The notes beneath the pieces are model-generated. The model ran no database searches, was not told the origin of the DNA, and worked only from the letters and a program-made list of their open reading frames with translations. Below, in pieces: positions 10,450-20,889 of a stretch of DNA of 64,000 nt (position 1 is the first letter of the stretch; each line of letters opens with the position of its first letter). Source of the stretch: Turbatrix aceti (lineage: Eukaryota > Nematoda > Chromadorea > Rhabditida > Panagrolaimidae); assembly GCA_963969345.1 (NCBI GenBank), contig OZ017768.1:10580193-10644192 (forward strand), read 5' to 3'. The translations under genes and the position numbers were made by a program.

Positions 10450-12590
10450 GCTCTGGGATTCACAATGATGATGAGTATTTATTTACTTATTAATGAGTAT
10501 ATATGGAATTTGAACACACCTACATACTCCCATCATATTTATGTACTATAAGTGGAATGCCTAAACGCTTTCATTCATGTGAAATGGTTATAATTCGATA
10601 TACAAAAGTAATATAATTATTTCTTTCTTTTATAAAAAATTAAAAACCTATTTCCATTGGAACGTCGGAACCAAAATAAACAAAAATAATACACATAGAC
10701 TTGCTCTTATATACTAACACAAGATAGCATATATGACTCAAAAAAAGTCAGATATTCTAGTGTAAAAAAGTAATTAAGCCATGACTTGTTTTGCAGATCT
10801 GTAAAATATTGTAGTTTTATTTATGAACATACCAACGCAAGTATCTTCTAGACTGGTCTATTAATTAATTTTTTGCCGACAGTACAGTCTATATTAGAGC
10901 ATCCGGTTTTCAACTGTCTGTTTTTGTGAACTATTGTTTTTATCTATTGACACTGTTGACACCCCCAAGGATTCTTCTTATGCATTTTTTCAACTCATCA
11001 CTAATTCGACACGAAGTAATGAATAATTAGAAATTAGGCAACTAAGTCAAATTTGGGTACCATACCCAGAACCCAGTTGATTGTTTGTTTTTGTAGGCTT
11101 ATCAAATGAGTGCTAACGTAATTAAGCATTCAAAGACGGCATTTTAAAAATGAATGTTTTTTACACACTGTATTATCTGCATGCTAAAATAATTTTGTAA
11201 CATTTTCTCATATTATTTTTAGTATGGCGTGCATGTCATGAACTTTGCTTTCTGCCCGTATGTAAAACAAAAAAACATTTTTAAAACTGTATATGGCAGT
11301 TTTTTGTTGCCCGAATGATAAAAATGTTCGATTGATTGCAATTTGTATTTAAGAGCTTAGTAAGCTAATAAATTACAAATCACGAGCCGAAATTGAAAAA
11401 TTTGTAATAAACAGTTCGTAGAACGCTTATTATTTGTTTATGCAACAAACAATTGCAACATAAAAAGCTTACTTACTCATTATGTTTTGTTTTCTTATTG
11501 CATCATTATGATGCAATTTGTTCTGTAGATTTTTTTATTTTTCAAAACTAAACATTTTTAAAAATGTGGAAAATTTTATTTATAAAACAATAAACAATGT
11601 TTAAAAAATAATTTTGAGACCGAATGTTGTTACACAGTTTGTAACCCGAAAATCAAATTCTGAATTCAAAAAGATGTAGAATCTTTTTGGAAAAGATGTC
11701 GAGTCTTATTTGAGACAGTTCAAGGAAATCTACATACAAATCCCTAAACACTTCCGTGTAAGACAAATACCATTTTTTTATCAGTTAATCACTAAAATAC
11801 AAACTGTTTGTTACGCAATATTCAGTCTGACATGATACGTAATTGCACAAGAATGCAGAACAAAATCGAAGTCATTTTTATTCGCATTCTTTACGTTTTT
11901 GTTTTTGTCTAACACCGCTAAAGTTTCTAAAATAAGTTCAAAAGGTTCTGTAATATCAAAATTGTAGGGGGAAAAATTGTACCGATAAAAACAATGACGG
12001 GAGTTAAAATAAATTCATTGATTCCTATCATTGTAGCTTGCTTCTTAGGCTTGGATAACTATTTTTAACAATAATTTTAACCTATCCTGTTTCGTTTTGG
12101 AGACTTCAACATTTTTTATAGTTTAAAAGTATCACGAATATTTACACAAAAACAGCATGTACTCAAACATATGACACTTCAAAAAAATTGTATATACAGA
12201 TTGACAATGTCTCAATTTGACATACATACTGTAAATGGCTTACAATTTTTTTCTCAGATCAGCTCTCTTACCTGGAATAATTGGGCACGTTGTTTACAAA
12301 GGCATGCAAGATTATACATAACGATGGATTTTGAATATTTCAACTAACTATCTAAGTTAGAATAAAGCCTATGTCACTTACCCGTCAGAGATCGACAACG
12401 TGCAGCACTATCTATAGTATTATAATTTTGTAACAATTGCAAAAAAAAAGATTAGAGATGTGCAAATATGTATGTATGTTAACGTACTTAAATAATTATA
12501 TACGTGTTTTGGAGTATGTATGCATTCTAAAATAAAATTGAATTATTGCGGAACTTGGCGGCCCTAAATATTAGTATTGTTCTTTTGAGC
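10450..12590. other. AT-rich intergenic, no gene seen
   Basis: No gene, repeat family or long inverted repeat recognised. Short ORFs on both strands lack signal peptides or paralogues. Confidence 0.45.
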
Positions 12591-12599
12591 ATTTGTGAA

Positions 12600-12860
12600 A
12601 CACAACGGAAAACAACCACACAAAAGCAATTCAACACAACTTCATCAGGAAGTTTACAAAAAGCCAAATTGTATGCAACACATTGAAAGCACGGAAGCTG
12701 TTTTTTTTTTATTTTAGACAAGGCGTAGGCGAGGTAGTATTTACTAGTACGTCAACATTCTGCCATTCACTTTGACAGTGGACTATTATGGGTTTACGAC
12801 GATAATTGCACAACAGCGTTTTTGTCTCCCAAGGAGATAATTTGTCTAAAACCTTTTTTT
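12600..12860. other. Conserved block with inverted copy at 52.6-52.8 kb
   Basis: The complement reads 'aaacccataatagtccactg', then 'tcaaag.gaatgg', 'actacctcgcctac' and 'acttcctgat.aagg.tg'. All are found in order at 52617-52780. ORFs across it on either strand are not conserved between the copies, so I call it conserved noncoding; an undetected exon is possible. Confidence 0.5.
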
Positions 12861-12869
12861 TATATTCAT

Positions 12870-13683
12870 TTAATGCACGGAGATAATCTGATGATAGTAA
12901 CATTATTTTTTGAAAACGTCGTTATTTTGAAATCTTGTGTGAGAAAAAGGGATGTTATTGTTACGTTAAAAGGGAATCAAATGTGTTATCTTCGGCTCTG
13001 ATTTACTTTCTAGAGTCAATGCTATGGTATTTTACAAATAACAACCCTGTTACAACTAAAAGACACAATTATCTACCTGTCAGGTGATGCGCTCAAAAAA
13101 AGTACGCATGTTATATGCCACCTACGTATGACATTTAGCTATGATATATGGTGGCATAATAAATACCATCTTCTTAAAAAAAAGTGCGAAGCTGCAACAT
13201 GTCAGATGTTTGTTTGTTTGTTCACAAGGAAAGTTTATTTAAAAAACTATATGGTTTTTGTTTCTGAAAACCATTGAGAAGGACAGTAGATAAATAAATG
13301 AATAAAAATTATATCGACAGAGATGTATTTCATGTTTTTAACGTGATGGCAGTTGTTTGGCCAAAAAAACACACACTGTGTTTTGGTTTTAACCAAAAAA
13401 CTGTGTTTTACGATCTTTTAAAAAGCTGATCATAGTAAGATGCTTGTTCATAGACAGTCTCGTGATAGCAGCATCTCCAGTCAAAGACTAGAATTCATTT
13501 ACCCATTCTTGAGAAACACGATCTTTCTCTACATTGTCACGTATGTAGTACAAAAATAGTGTAAATTAGTGAAATAATATAAATGTCTTTTTAGTCTCAT
13601 CTCAATACAAAGTTAGTCATTCGAACAAGTTAGTGTAAAATCAACTCCTCTCTAACAACGAACTGCAGTAGCGCAAACATGCC
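12870..13683. other. Intergenic with a SINE-like tail
   Basis: No gene seen. At about 13268-13310 'accattgagaaggacagtag' followed by (ATAA)n is the 3' tail of the repeat family also found at 13684, 27104, 49575 and 62035. Confidence 0.45.
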
Positions 13684-13815
13684 TCAGGACTTCACGACTT
13701 TCTGACTCCGAAGTCCATGTTGACATCCGTCCACAGAGGTAGACGTCCCATGAAATCGCATTATGATATATTGTATGTATGTAATGTTGTGCTAACCATT
13801 AAGAAGGACGGTAAA
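13684..13815 (+). repeat. SINE-like repeat, uninterrupted copy
   Basis: Contains 'gacttcacgactttctgact', 'gaagtcc', 'cagaggtagacgtccca', 'gatatattgtatgtatgtaa' and ends 'accattaagaaggacggtaa'. The same order is seen at 27104-27500, where a LINE end interrupts it, and in minus copies at 49575-49720 and 62035-62155. Confidence 0.65.
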
Positions 13816-13884
13816 AAAAAATATAAAAAAACATGAAATGGTACAAAATTTCATTTTGTAAGAACCTTAGATCATCTTCCGGCG

Positions 13885-14265
13885 GGTAGCTACCCCCCCC
13901 CCCCCCGTCACCGCGGGGGTATACCCGGGGGTCCCCACCCCCTCCCCCCGATCCCCGTCCCCAACCATTTGTGACCCCCGTCAAGGTGTAAATCCCCCGT
14001 CCCCGACAGATTCTGCCCCCTACAAGCATTTACCGTCAAACGCGGAAAAACGTTCAAAAGTAACACAACTATGCACAAAAACATTGCGAAATACGAATAA
14101 TTTGTTTACAATATGCTTTCTTTTTTGTTTAAGACAAATTGATACCCTTTTTTTATTCTTTTTCAATGCACTCGAGGGCAACCCCCCCTGTCCCCGGGGG
14201 GGAGGCAATTTTCTGTCCCCGACTGCGCCCGTAACCGACACGATACGGGGGGGGGGTCGAACCCT
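13885..14265. repeat. C/G-rich repeat element
   Basis: Long C and G runs with 'ccccg' and 'gggg' blocks, abrupt against the AT-rich surroundings, ending in AGGGTTCGACCC read on the minus strand. It resembles the elements at 34381-34500 and 55926-56616, which begin TAGGGTTCC and carry 'cgtgaaattccccg'. Confidence 0.55.
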
Positions 14266-14299
14266 ACTCTTCGTATGGAGAAAGCAAAAAATGTTCTAA

Positions 14300-15633
14300 C
14301 GTACGTATGTAATTCAAGGTGTTGCATTCAGCGTGAATACGCACTCACGCAAAATTTTTTTAAGCGGATTGTTAGGTAGGATTGCGATATTTATAGATGG
14401 GGTGCCAAGACAGGCTTCATATTCACAGAAAAAGGTAAAAAATCGGTTGAAGGACAGTTGGTATTAAATTTTGGGGTTAATATTATTTTTGGGCCTCATT
14501 TTGTGTTCAGTACTGCCTCACAGCTTTCAGACGGCTTCCAGTGGAGGTGACTCCAGTTTGAGAAAAACTCGAAAAATGTGCTAACATTAATTTGCAGGAA
14601 TCGGCGGCGCTGAGACGATGGTTTCATCACCATCAATATGAGAAAAAGCGGCAAAAAAAACGACCTCGGCACGACGACCAAGATCTACGGTACACGGTAC
14701 ACCATCAAGACGGGACCATATAAAACCACAAAAACATCGGCATCGAATCAAGGACATTTATCAGAAGAAAGAAAAACGTGAAACACATCGCCAGCAACTC
14801 ACTTGACTGTTTTTTGTAATTGTTTTTTTGTTTAAATTGCGTTTTTTTTTGTGAAAAAAGGAATAAACAGACAAAAAAATAACAAAAATTGGACTACCTA
14901 GGTAGAAAACAGGCCAGCGAGCGCGCATTCAAAACTACCAAGGTAGTCGAAGATCTACCCACGGTTGACCAGAAAGACTCCTATAAATATGAAGCACAAC
15001 ATCTCACATTGTGTTCATTCATCTTGGAATTACAGACAACTTTATACAAAAATTTATTAGGAGGGCCAAAATGCATATTATTTTTCTAACAAACCAATGA
15101 ATATTAAAAATGTGTTTTGTATTGCAGAAATATAATACAAATCACAGTACGCAAACACCAGATGATAAGATAACTTCTACAAATTCCAGATGTAATGCAT
15201 TTAAATACAATATTGTAAATAACAAGACCTGTGGAAATTCATACGTTGTTTACGCATAAAAAAGTGTACAAATATCATTTTCTTTGAAAGCCTAGGAAGT
15301 ATTTGGATGGCAAAAAGGTAGGAATGCGTTAACTTTGCATGCATTGACGTACATACTACAATTTATTCAAAGGTCATTTTTTTCTGGAATGTGAACAGAA
15401 CATTTTTTTTTACGGATTGACAGAAAAGGTTGCGCATTTTTACTAAAAAACTTTGAGTTTCTTACACGATTTTTGAACTGTTCGCAGCTACTTGTGAGAG
15501 TAAATAATAATATGTATTCTCACAAAATATTAAATTGTTTTGATAAAATATTAAAAAAAATTAAGCACAATGTTGTTTACAAAACAGTAACTTATTTGAT
15601 CGACTATTTAACTAAATACATAATTGGGGTGGT
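14300..15633. other. Intergenic, no gene seen
   Basis: A GC-richer patch at about 14500-14800 is noticeable but carries no frame with a recognisable product. Nothing else found. Confidence 0.4.
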
Positions 15634-15708
15634 TTGTGCCTCCTAACATCTGGTCTAATGATAACTAACCACTGAGTAATGGTGAAATAATAAAAAAATA
15701 ATAATAAT
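15634..15708 (+). mobile_element. 5'-truncated RTE-like LINE end
   Basis: Starts at 'tttgtgcctcctaacatctg' and ends in (AATA/AAT)n. It is flanked by the 15-bp duplication ATAATTGGGGTGGTT. Confidence 0.8.
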
Positions 15709-15729
15709 AATTGGGGTGGTTGTTAGAAT

Positions 15730-16630
15730 TTGTGGCCTGAAACGGCGCATTCAAACAAATACGTCCTTGGTCTGTTGTCCGATGTTCTTTTCATCTTACT
15801 CTTACTCTTTGATTTTCTATTGGATTATCGGTTTTATGAACTTTGACAACAAAAAAGTACATTTTGTTAGGAAAATGTTTATTTGATTTTTTTTCGGTAC
15901 ACAAATTGTTTCCTAGGACGATAATAGTAAGACTATAATACCGATCAGGTAGCTTGCAAGTGAACGGATTATCGTATTACTTTATCTGCTTAATTAAAAC
16001 GCATGCTTTCGAATTTACAAAACCACAACTTAATTTATTGTTACTCGGATACAATTTATAATCTCTTTATTGTGTTGTTCAGTATTGCATGTGTAGTATT
16101 TCTCTATGCCACTCGCGATAGATACTTTACTCACAAGCAAAGACCTGTAACCAATACATATAATACAACATACAACAGGTCCAATCATTACCTCAACAAA
16201 GGGACTTCCTAAGCTATGAGGTCTTTGGGTTGCTCTGGGCTTGCCTTCGGCCGGGCGTCGATCACGCAGCCAACGAACACGACCGCTCGCGGCGACAGAC
16301 AAAACAACAAATGAGACAATAGGAAAGGGAAATACAGGAAACAATTATTCTACGCGAGATACGAATGCGCACGCGTTGCACCAACTCGTACTCGCGTAAC
16401 AGCATGCATGCAGGGCCCTTTAAGAAAAGGCAAAAAAAATTATTTTTTTCTTTTGCCAGGATAAAATTGTTTTTTTCAGCAAGGAATTAACTAAAAAAGT
16501 ACAAATACTCAAGAAAAGAAATTGAAATGCCAAGGATTTTCATAGGCAGTAAGGGTTCATTGGAATTTAGGAATCAGGAAAAAACCTAATATGCATACAA
16601 ATAAAATAAAATAATATATTTTATGTAAAA
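15730..16630. other. Intergenic with a GC-rich island
   Basis: No gene recognised. A short GC-rich island at 16215-16300 stands out from the AT-rich background and can be read on the minus strand as part of a 104-codon frame with 'RRPAEGKPRATQRP'. It may be a fragment of a mobile element; I found no second copy. Confidence 0.35.
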
Positions 16631-16639
16631 TGGTGTCGG

Positions 16640-17520
16640 CCAACTCGATTCGTTTTGGTCGCTATATCTTCTTTCCATCGTCGCTGTGGTCTGGTTTTCG
16701 TCTTGTTGAACACCGAGTTGAGCGAATCGGCCCATCGTAGGGAACCAGGAGCTTTCGCGCGTAGGTCCATTTTCGGCGTTCCGCTTCCTTCACACAGTCT
16801 TTGAGCTTCGTTCTTCGTCGGACGATTTTGTTGCGGACTTTGTCACACCGTCGCTCCCGAGAACACTGGTTTCGACGCGAAAAGTGAAAAATAAATTATT
16901 TTGTTGAGAACTATCGTACATATTCTTCGAAAAACAAGCATTGCGGACGTGTTTGAAGTTGTAAAATTTTAAATTTCTAGTGATCTGATCTGAATTATCT
17001 GATCTGATCTGGATTATCTGTGATCTGATCTGAATTCCGAGTGATCTAACCTGATCTGATCTGATCTATGAGCTGATCTGATCCGAAAAGTGATCTGATC
17101 TGCCATCTCTGGACCTTGCTGTCGAAATGCGATTACTTATCTCAACGACGTGGTTGCGTGGCCACAGCATCTTTTGGCCTAGATAGACGAACGACTGCAC
17201 CCGTTGGATAACCTGGCCGTGGAGGGAGAGCTCAAAGTCGTCCTTGATGTCCTTATGGAAAAGTCCGGAGGAGAAGATAGGTCGCTGATTCCGCCATCTC
17301 TGTACCATTCACTGCGCCTTCGTAACGTTGATTTCCAACCCGACGTGCTTGCAGGTCCTGGCCATATCCGGCATCATTTCCTGAAGTTCTTCGCTAGTGT
17401 GGGAGAAAAGAACGACGTCGTCAGTGTATTCCAAGTACGCGAGCCGCTGATCATCAACCTTGACGCCTCTGCACGTCAGCTGCGCGGCGTTGGTAAGTTA
17501 TCAGTAAGTGATCAGAGATG
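16640..17520 (-). mobile_element. RTE-like LINE, reverse transcriptase fragment
   Basis: Read on the minus strand from about 17500: 'EYTDDVVLFSHT' (reverse transcriptase catalytic YxDD-type box), 'EELQEM', 'VGLEINV.KA', 'ELSLHGQVIQRVQSFVYLGQ' and 'EISNRIS' (conserved RT C-terminal region), then a (GATCT)n tract, then 'RNKIVRRRTKLKD...RRKWTYARK', and the 3' region leading to 'cgattcgctcaactcggtgt'. One in-frame stop lies after the 'VGLEINV' motif and the frame shifts at the GATCT tract, so the copy is dead. The same RT segment occurs, deleted, at 20226-20875. Confidence 0.8.
16975..17103. repeat. (GATCT)n simple tandem repeat inside the LINE
   Basis: A run of TGATCTGATCT units with small interruptions ('gaatta', 'gattatctg', 'cgaaaag'). 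It begins right after the LINE's RT C-terminal region on the minus strand and ends before the next LINE piece, so it is an expansion within, or an insertion into, the element. Confidence 0.75.
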
Positions 17521-17619
17521 TTAGCAGTGAAAATAAAAAAAAACTGTAACAATAACGGGCCACCCCAAAAAGAGCGATAAAAATAAAAAGAATAATAGAA
17601 CGGAGCAATCTACTGTCAA

Positions 17620-17782
17620 TGCGGCCTTCCAGAACGCTCCTGCTAAGGACTACGACGTGACGCAGGTAGCTACGATTGACGGCGCCCTCTTCGTGCAATC
17701 TCGATACTCATCACTGTCTCTTTAATTTTGTAATGAGTAATTATGCACGAGTAAGAGTAATAAAGTAAAGTAAAGTAAAGTA
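17620..17782 (+). mobile_element. SINE-like insertion with (AAAGT)n tail
   Basis: A 163-bp insert starting 'tgcggccttccagaacgctc' and ending in four AAGTA units. It is bounded by the perfect 13-bp target site duplication AATCTACTGTCAA at 17607-17619 and 17783-17795. It differs from the LINE ends with AAATA tails. A bare tail of the same unit is at about 33376-33393. Confidence 0.75.
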
Positions 17783-17799
17783 AATCTACTGTCAAACCA

Positions 17800-18270
17800 G
17801 GAAAAAACAATATAACTAATACAATTCAAAAAAATTCTAAACAATATGATGTTTTGTGATTTCACAAAAATGTATTTACGTGTGCTACATAAATTGATTG
17901 GGGGGGAGCATTGTAGCGCTACAACAGGCCCTCGCATAATAAAGGGGGGGCTGTTGTATTTTTTTTCATTTTCATTTATTTTCATTTATTAGATTTTAGA
18001 TTTTTTTATTTTGCCATACAGGATTAACATACAATGCATTCTGTCTGATTTGCTACAAAAAATGAAGTCCCGAAAAAAATGGAAATCTAAAAATCAGACA
18101 CAATAACATACAATAAAAAATAAGACCCAAGTCACATAGTATGTACGCACAGTTACATAGTAGACAGAAAACCGAAACTCTATTATAAAAATTTATCGTA
18201 AACAAAAAGTGTGGAAATCAAACAACTGGAATACGAAGTGTGTAATGATAATCTTTGTTAGCTTTAAAAA
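17800..18270. other. Spacer 3' of the 18.3-kb gene
   Basis: No gene seen. Short G-run (about 17899-17905) and AT-rich DNA. Confidence 0.4.
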
Positions 18271-19110
18271 TCAGAAATCGCACGGCGAATAATCGAAGTC
18301 ATAAAGTGCGTAGTCGTCTTCGAATCGGCTGAGTTTAAAGGTAAGTGTATCGTTTATTGATGGAAATACCACCACAAGATACGCATACGCGCAGACAGCA
18401 TCCAGAGACTCGTTTGGTTTGTCTGCATCTGTAATGCACAAAATGTAAACTTCCTTAAATGTAATTATTATCAAAGCTTCTTACTATTTGTTATTGTGTC
18501 AGATTTTAGAGCCGGCCTACCACGATCGTTACCAATTATGACGCGTGCAAAGGTCTGAAAATCAGTGTATTTATGTATTTCAAAAAACATCGATTTCTTT
18601 TTTTTTGTAAATTATATTTTTCTCATCAGTCTAGACAACAACATATTTAATGAACTTACGCTATGATTGTGGAAATTTACTTCTCCGTACTCAATTTTAA
18701 CCGGAGCTGGTAGGGCAATCAAGCATGGTTCGCGGTTACCGAAGTCTAAGAGGGGTGCGAAATTCACTTTAAATGTATGGTTATACCCGTTCCGATGAAT
18801 TCGGTGGTAGCATTCTAAAATTGTATGTTTTTTTTTGTCAAATATCTCAAAAATGTCCTACCGACGGGTACTGGCTCGTTCTTGGTGTGAGGTTTAACCT
18901 TTACCCTGTCGAATGGATAATCCTAAAATGTAAGTATGTCGAATGATCAATTAAGCTAAAATTGTGACTTAAAGCGGTTTAAAAGTAAAATTTGGGAAGA
19001 GGTAATCCGTAACCCACCTCAATCGTGATTTCATCCCATATTGTACGAGCGTCAATAATAAATGGTAACGAAATGAAAAACAAGTAACACCAGCTTCTTC
19101 TGGAAGTCAT
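18271..19110 (-). CDS. Secreted CY/CLIALP-family protein, 5 exons
   Basis: Minus strand exons: 19110-19018, 18922-18862, 18814-18660, 18554-18485, 18428-18271 (TGA), 178 aa. Intron phases are 0, 1, 0, 1, all GT..AG. Residues 1-20 (MTSRRSWCYLFFISLPFIID) are a signal peptide, probably cut before Arg-Thr-Ile-Trp. Conserved points: Glu52-Cys53-Tyr54, Pro81-Cys82-Leu-Ile-Ala-Leu-Pro, 'KIEYGEVNFHNHS', 'IGNDRGRP', and a last exon with Cys139 in 'AVCAYAYLVV', 'DTLTFKLSRF' and Cys176. Four mature cysteines suggest two disulfides. The protein at 47947-48978 matches exon for exon. Compared with the 3-exon members, it has an added first-exon linker, an extra intron after 'HNHS' and two extra cysteines. 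Start 19110 was preferred to 19170 because the paralogue and the signal peptide begin there. Confidence 0.87.
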
Positions 19111-19240
19111 GGTTGCGGTATGCGTGTGAATGGTGGTGATGAAGGTGGGGGTGGTGTTGTTTGTTGGCACTCGTGAGCGTACAAAATGTTACTTTGTATG
19201 GGCGAGTGTATACAATATAAAATTACTAATACTTTGTTTT
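19111..19240 (-). promoter_or_regulatory. Conserved promoter of the 18.3-kb gene
   Basis: On the minus strand: 'gtattagtaattttatattg' (TATA-like), then 'aacaacaccacccccacctt', then 'accgcaacc' before the ATG. The upstream DNA of the paralogue (47820-47946) has the same elements in the same order at about the same spacing. Confidence 0.6.
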
Positions 19241-19249
19241 TTATATCGT

Positions 19250-20213
19250 CTGTAATGAATACTTTATTTCTGAAACTTAGAAACGATTGTAATTTATAAA
19301 TGCACTGGAGCCAGCAACATCGTAAATTTTACGCAATTTGTGACAAAAAGATACTCATTAATGAAATTCATAAGTATCAGTGAAATTAATAACGTGAATA
19401 TTTATAAATACATAAAATTGTACAGTTGAGAAAAATTGAATCATTTATGTTATTAATGACATTTGTGAAAACCGTTTATTTTTTTATAAAAAAATTGAAG
19501 GTTGTATGACATAACAAGTAATACATGATATTTAAAAAAAATGTGTCTAACAAACCGGTAATTCTGGCAAATCAGTCCTTATGAAAACGGATTTTTCATG
19601 AGTAAAAAAAAGTTCAAAATGTTAATATTCCAGATTGTGCCATTTGTTGCAAAAAAAGTTAAATCAACAAAGAGCACATGTTCTGTAATAAGTACTCTTA
19701 AATGTAGATCATCTGTGCAAAAATCTGTGGGGTACAAAAAAACAATCTTCATTTTAATTATTCAAAGCGACATTTTTGTATCAAAAAGAGCCTTTTTGAC
19801 ACCCAAAAAACATCATTCTGAATACAAACATGAAAAATGACACATTCTACGTTTTTTTGCTCATTTGACATGAAAAATCAGTTCTGATATGTTACAATGT
19901 TTGATGCATTACATACGTACGTGCAATTAATGATCGTTTAACCAAAAATTTATGCATTGTCAGTTCACAACTCCAGGTAGAATTCAAAGAGAGGTGAAAA
20001 CTGAAAACATTTCAATCTTTATTGCATTTTATAGATAAACGTATCTGTAAAATGCAATTGCTGTCCTATTGTAAACAAGGAAGAGGGGTAACGTTTCAGT
20101 CAATAACAAACAGTACAAACTATCGTAATCAAGGCTCAATAATTTCGTCACAGTTCCATAAATATAGAATGCACCCGACGTATAATGTTCATGCAAAGTG
20201 AATTAATTCCCAT
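19250..20213. other. AT-rich intergenic, no gene seen
   Basis: Nothing recognised; one 80-codon frame at 19598-19840 lacks a signal peptide or paralogue and is low-complexity Lys-rich. Confidence 0.4.
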
Positions 20214-20225
20214 AATACAATGGCT

Positions 20226-20875
20226 GAGTCTTCATTCTTGCACGCCTAGCGGACGGTCGGATTTATTCCGCCTCTCCTGTCCGCGACAGCAGCTTGCGCT
20301 CGCGATCGCATTCGGGAAGCAGCGCAAGTGTGAGAATTGAAAGCGCCGTTTGACACCCGGGCTGGCCACCCTGTCAAACGTAGGCTAAAAAAAAAAATGT
20401 CTAGATTCCGGCTCAGCGTCGCTACCATCAACGCACGCTCACTGCTGACGGATTTTGAAGAGGCCATTCGCAAAACGCTGACGACGTCGTTCTTTTCTCC
20501 CACACTGGCGAAGAACTTCAGGAAATGCTGTCGGATATGGCCATCATCTGCAAGGACGTCGGACTGGAAGTCAACGTCAAGAAGACGCAGTGGATGGTAC
20601 AGAAATGGCGGGATCAGCGACCTATCTCCTCCGGACTTCTCCTCAAGGACATCGAGGACGATTTCGAGCTCTCCCTCCACTTTACGCTGGGTCGATTCGC
20701 TCAACTCGGTGTTCAACAAGACGAAAACCAGACCACAGCAACGATGGGAAGAAGAAATCGCGACCAAAACGAATCGAGACATTTACACCTACGTGGACAT
20801 CATTTGTGCCTCCTAACATCTGGTCTAATGATAACTAACCACTGAGTAATGGTGAAATAAATAAATAAATAAATA
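20226..20875 (+). mobile_element. Internally deleted RTE-like LINE (650 bp)
   Basis: Bounded by a 12-bp target site duplication AATACAATGGCT at 20214-20225 and 20876-20887, so both ends are visible. The 5' part is a GC-rich leader, then ATG at 20398 with 'FRLSVATINARSL', the usual start of an apurinic-type endonuclease domain. At about 20480 the sequence jumps directly to the reverse transcriptase 'ADDVVLFSHTGEELQEML' box in another frame, then 'VGLEVNVKKTQWM', then skips to the 3' region 'cgattcgctcaactcggtgt' and an (AAAT)n tail. Two deletions therefore removed most of the endonuclease and RT. It cannot be autonomous; it may be moved by an intact relative. Confidence 0.85.
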
Positions 20876-20889
20876 AATACAATGGCTTC

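Noticed and set aside
13799..14299. Gly-rich and Pro-rich frames in the C/G-rich element
   Set aside because: Translation of poly-C/poly-G runs; repeat, not gene.
20246..20845. Overlapping frames of 106-178 codons on both strands
   Set aside because: They are pieces of the deleted LINE read in different frames; listed as one mobile element.
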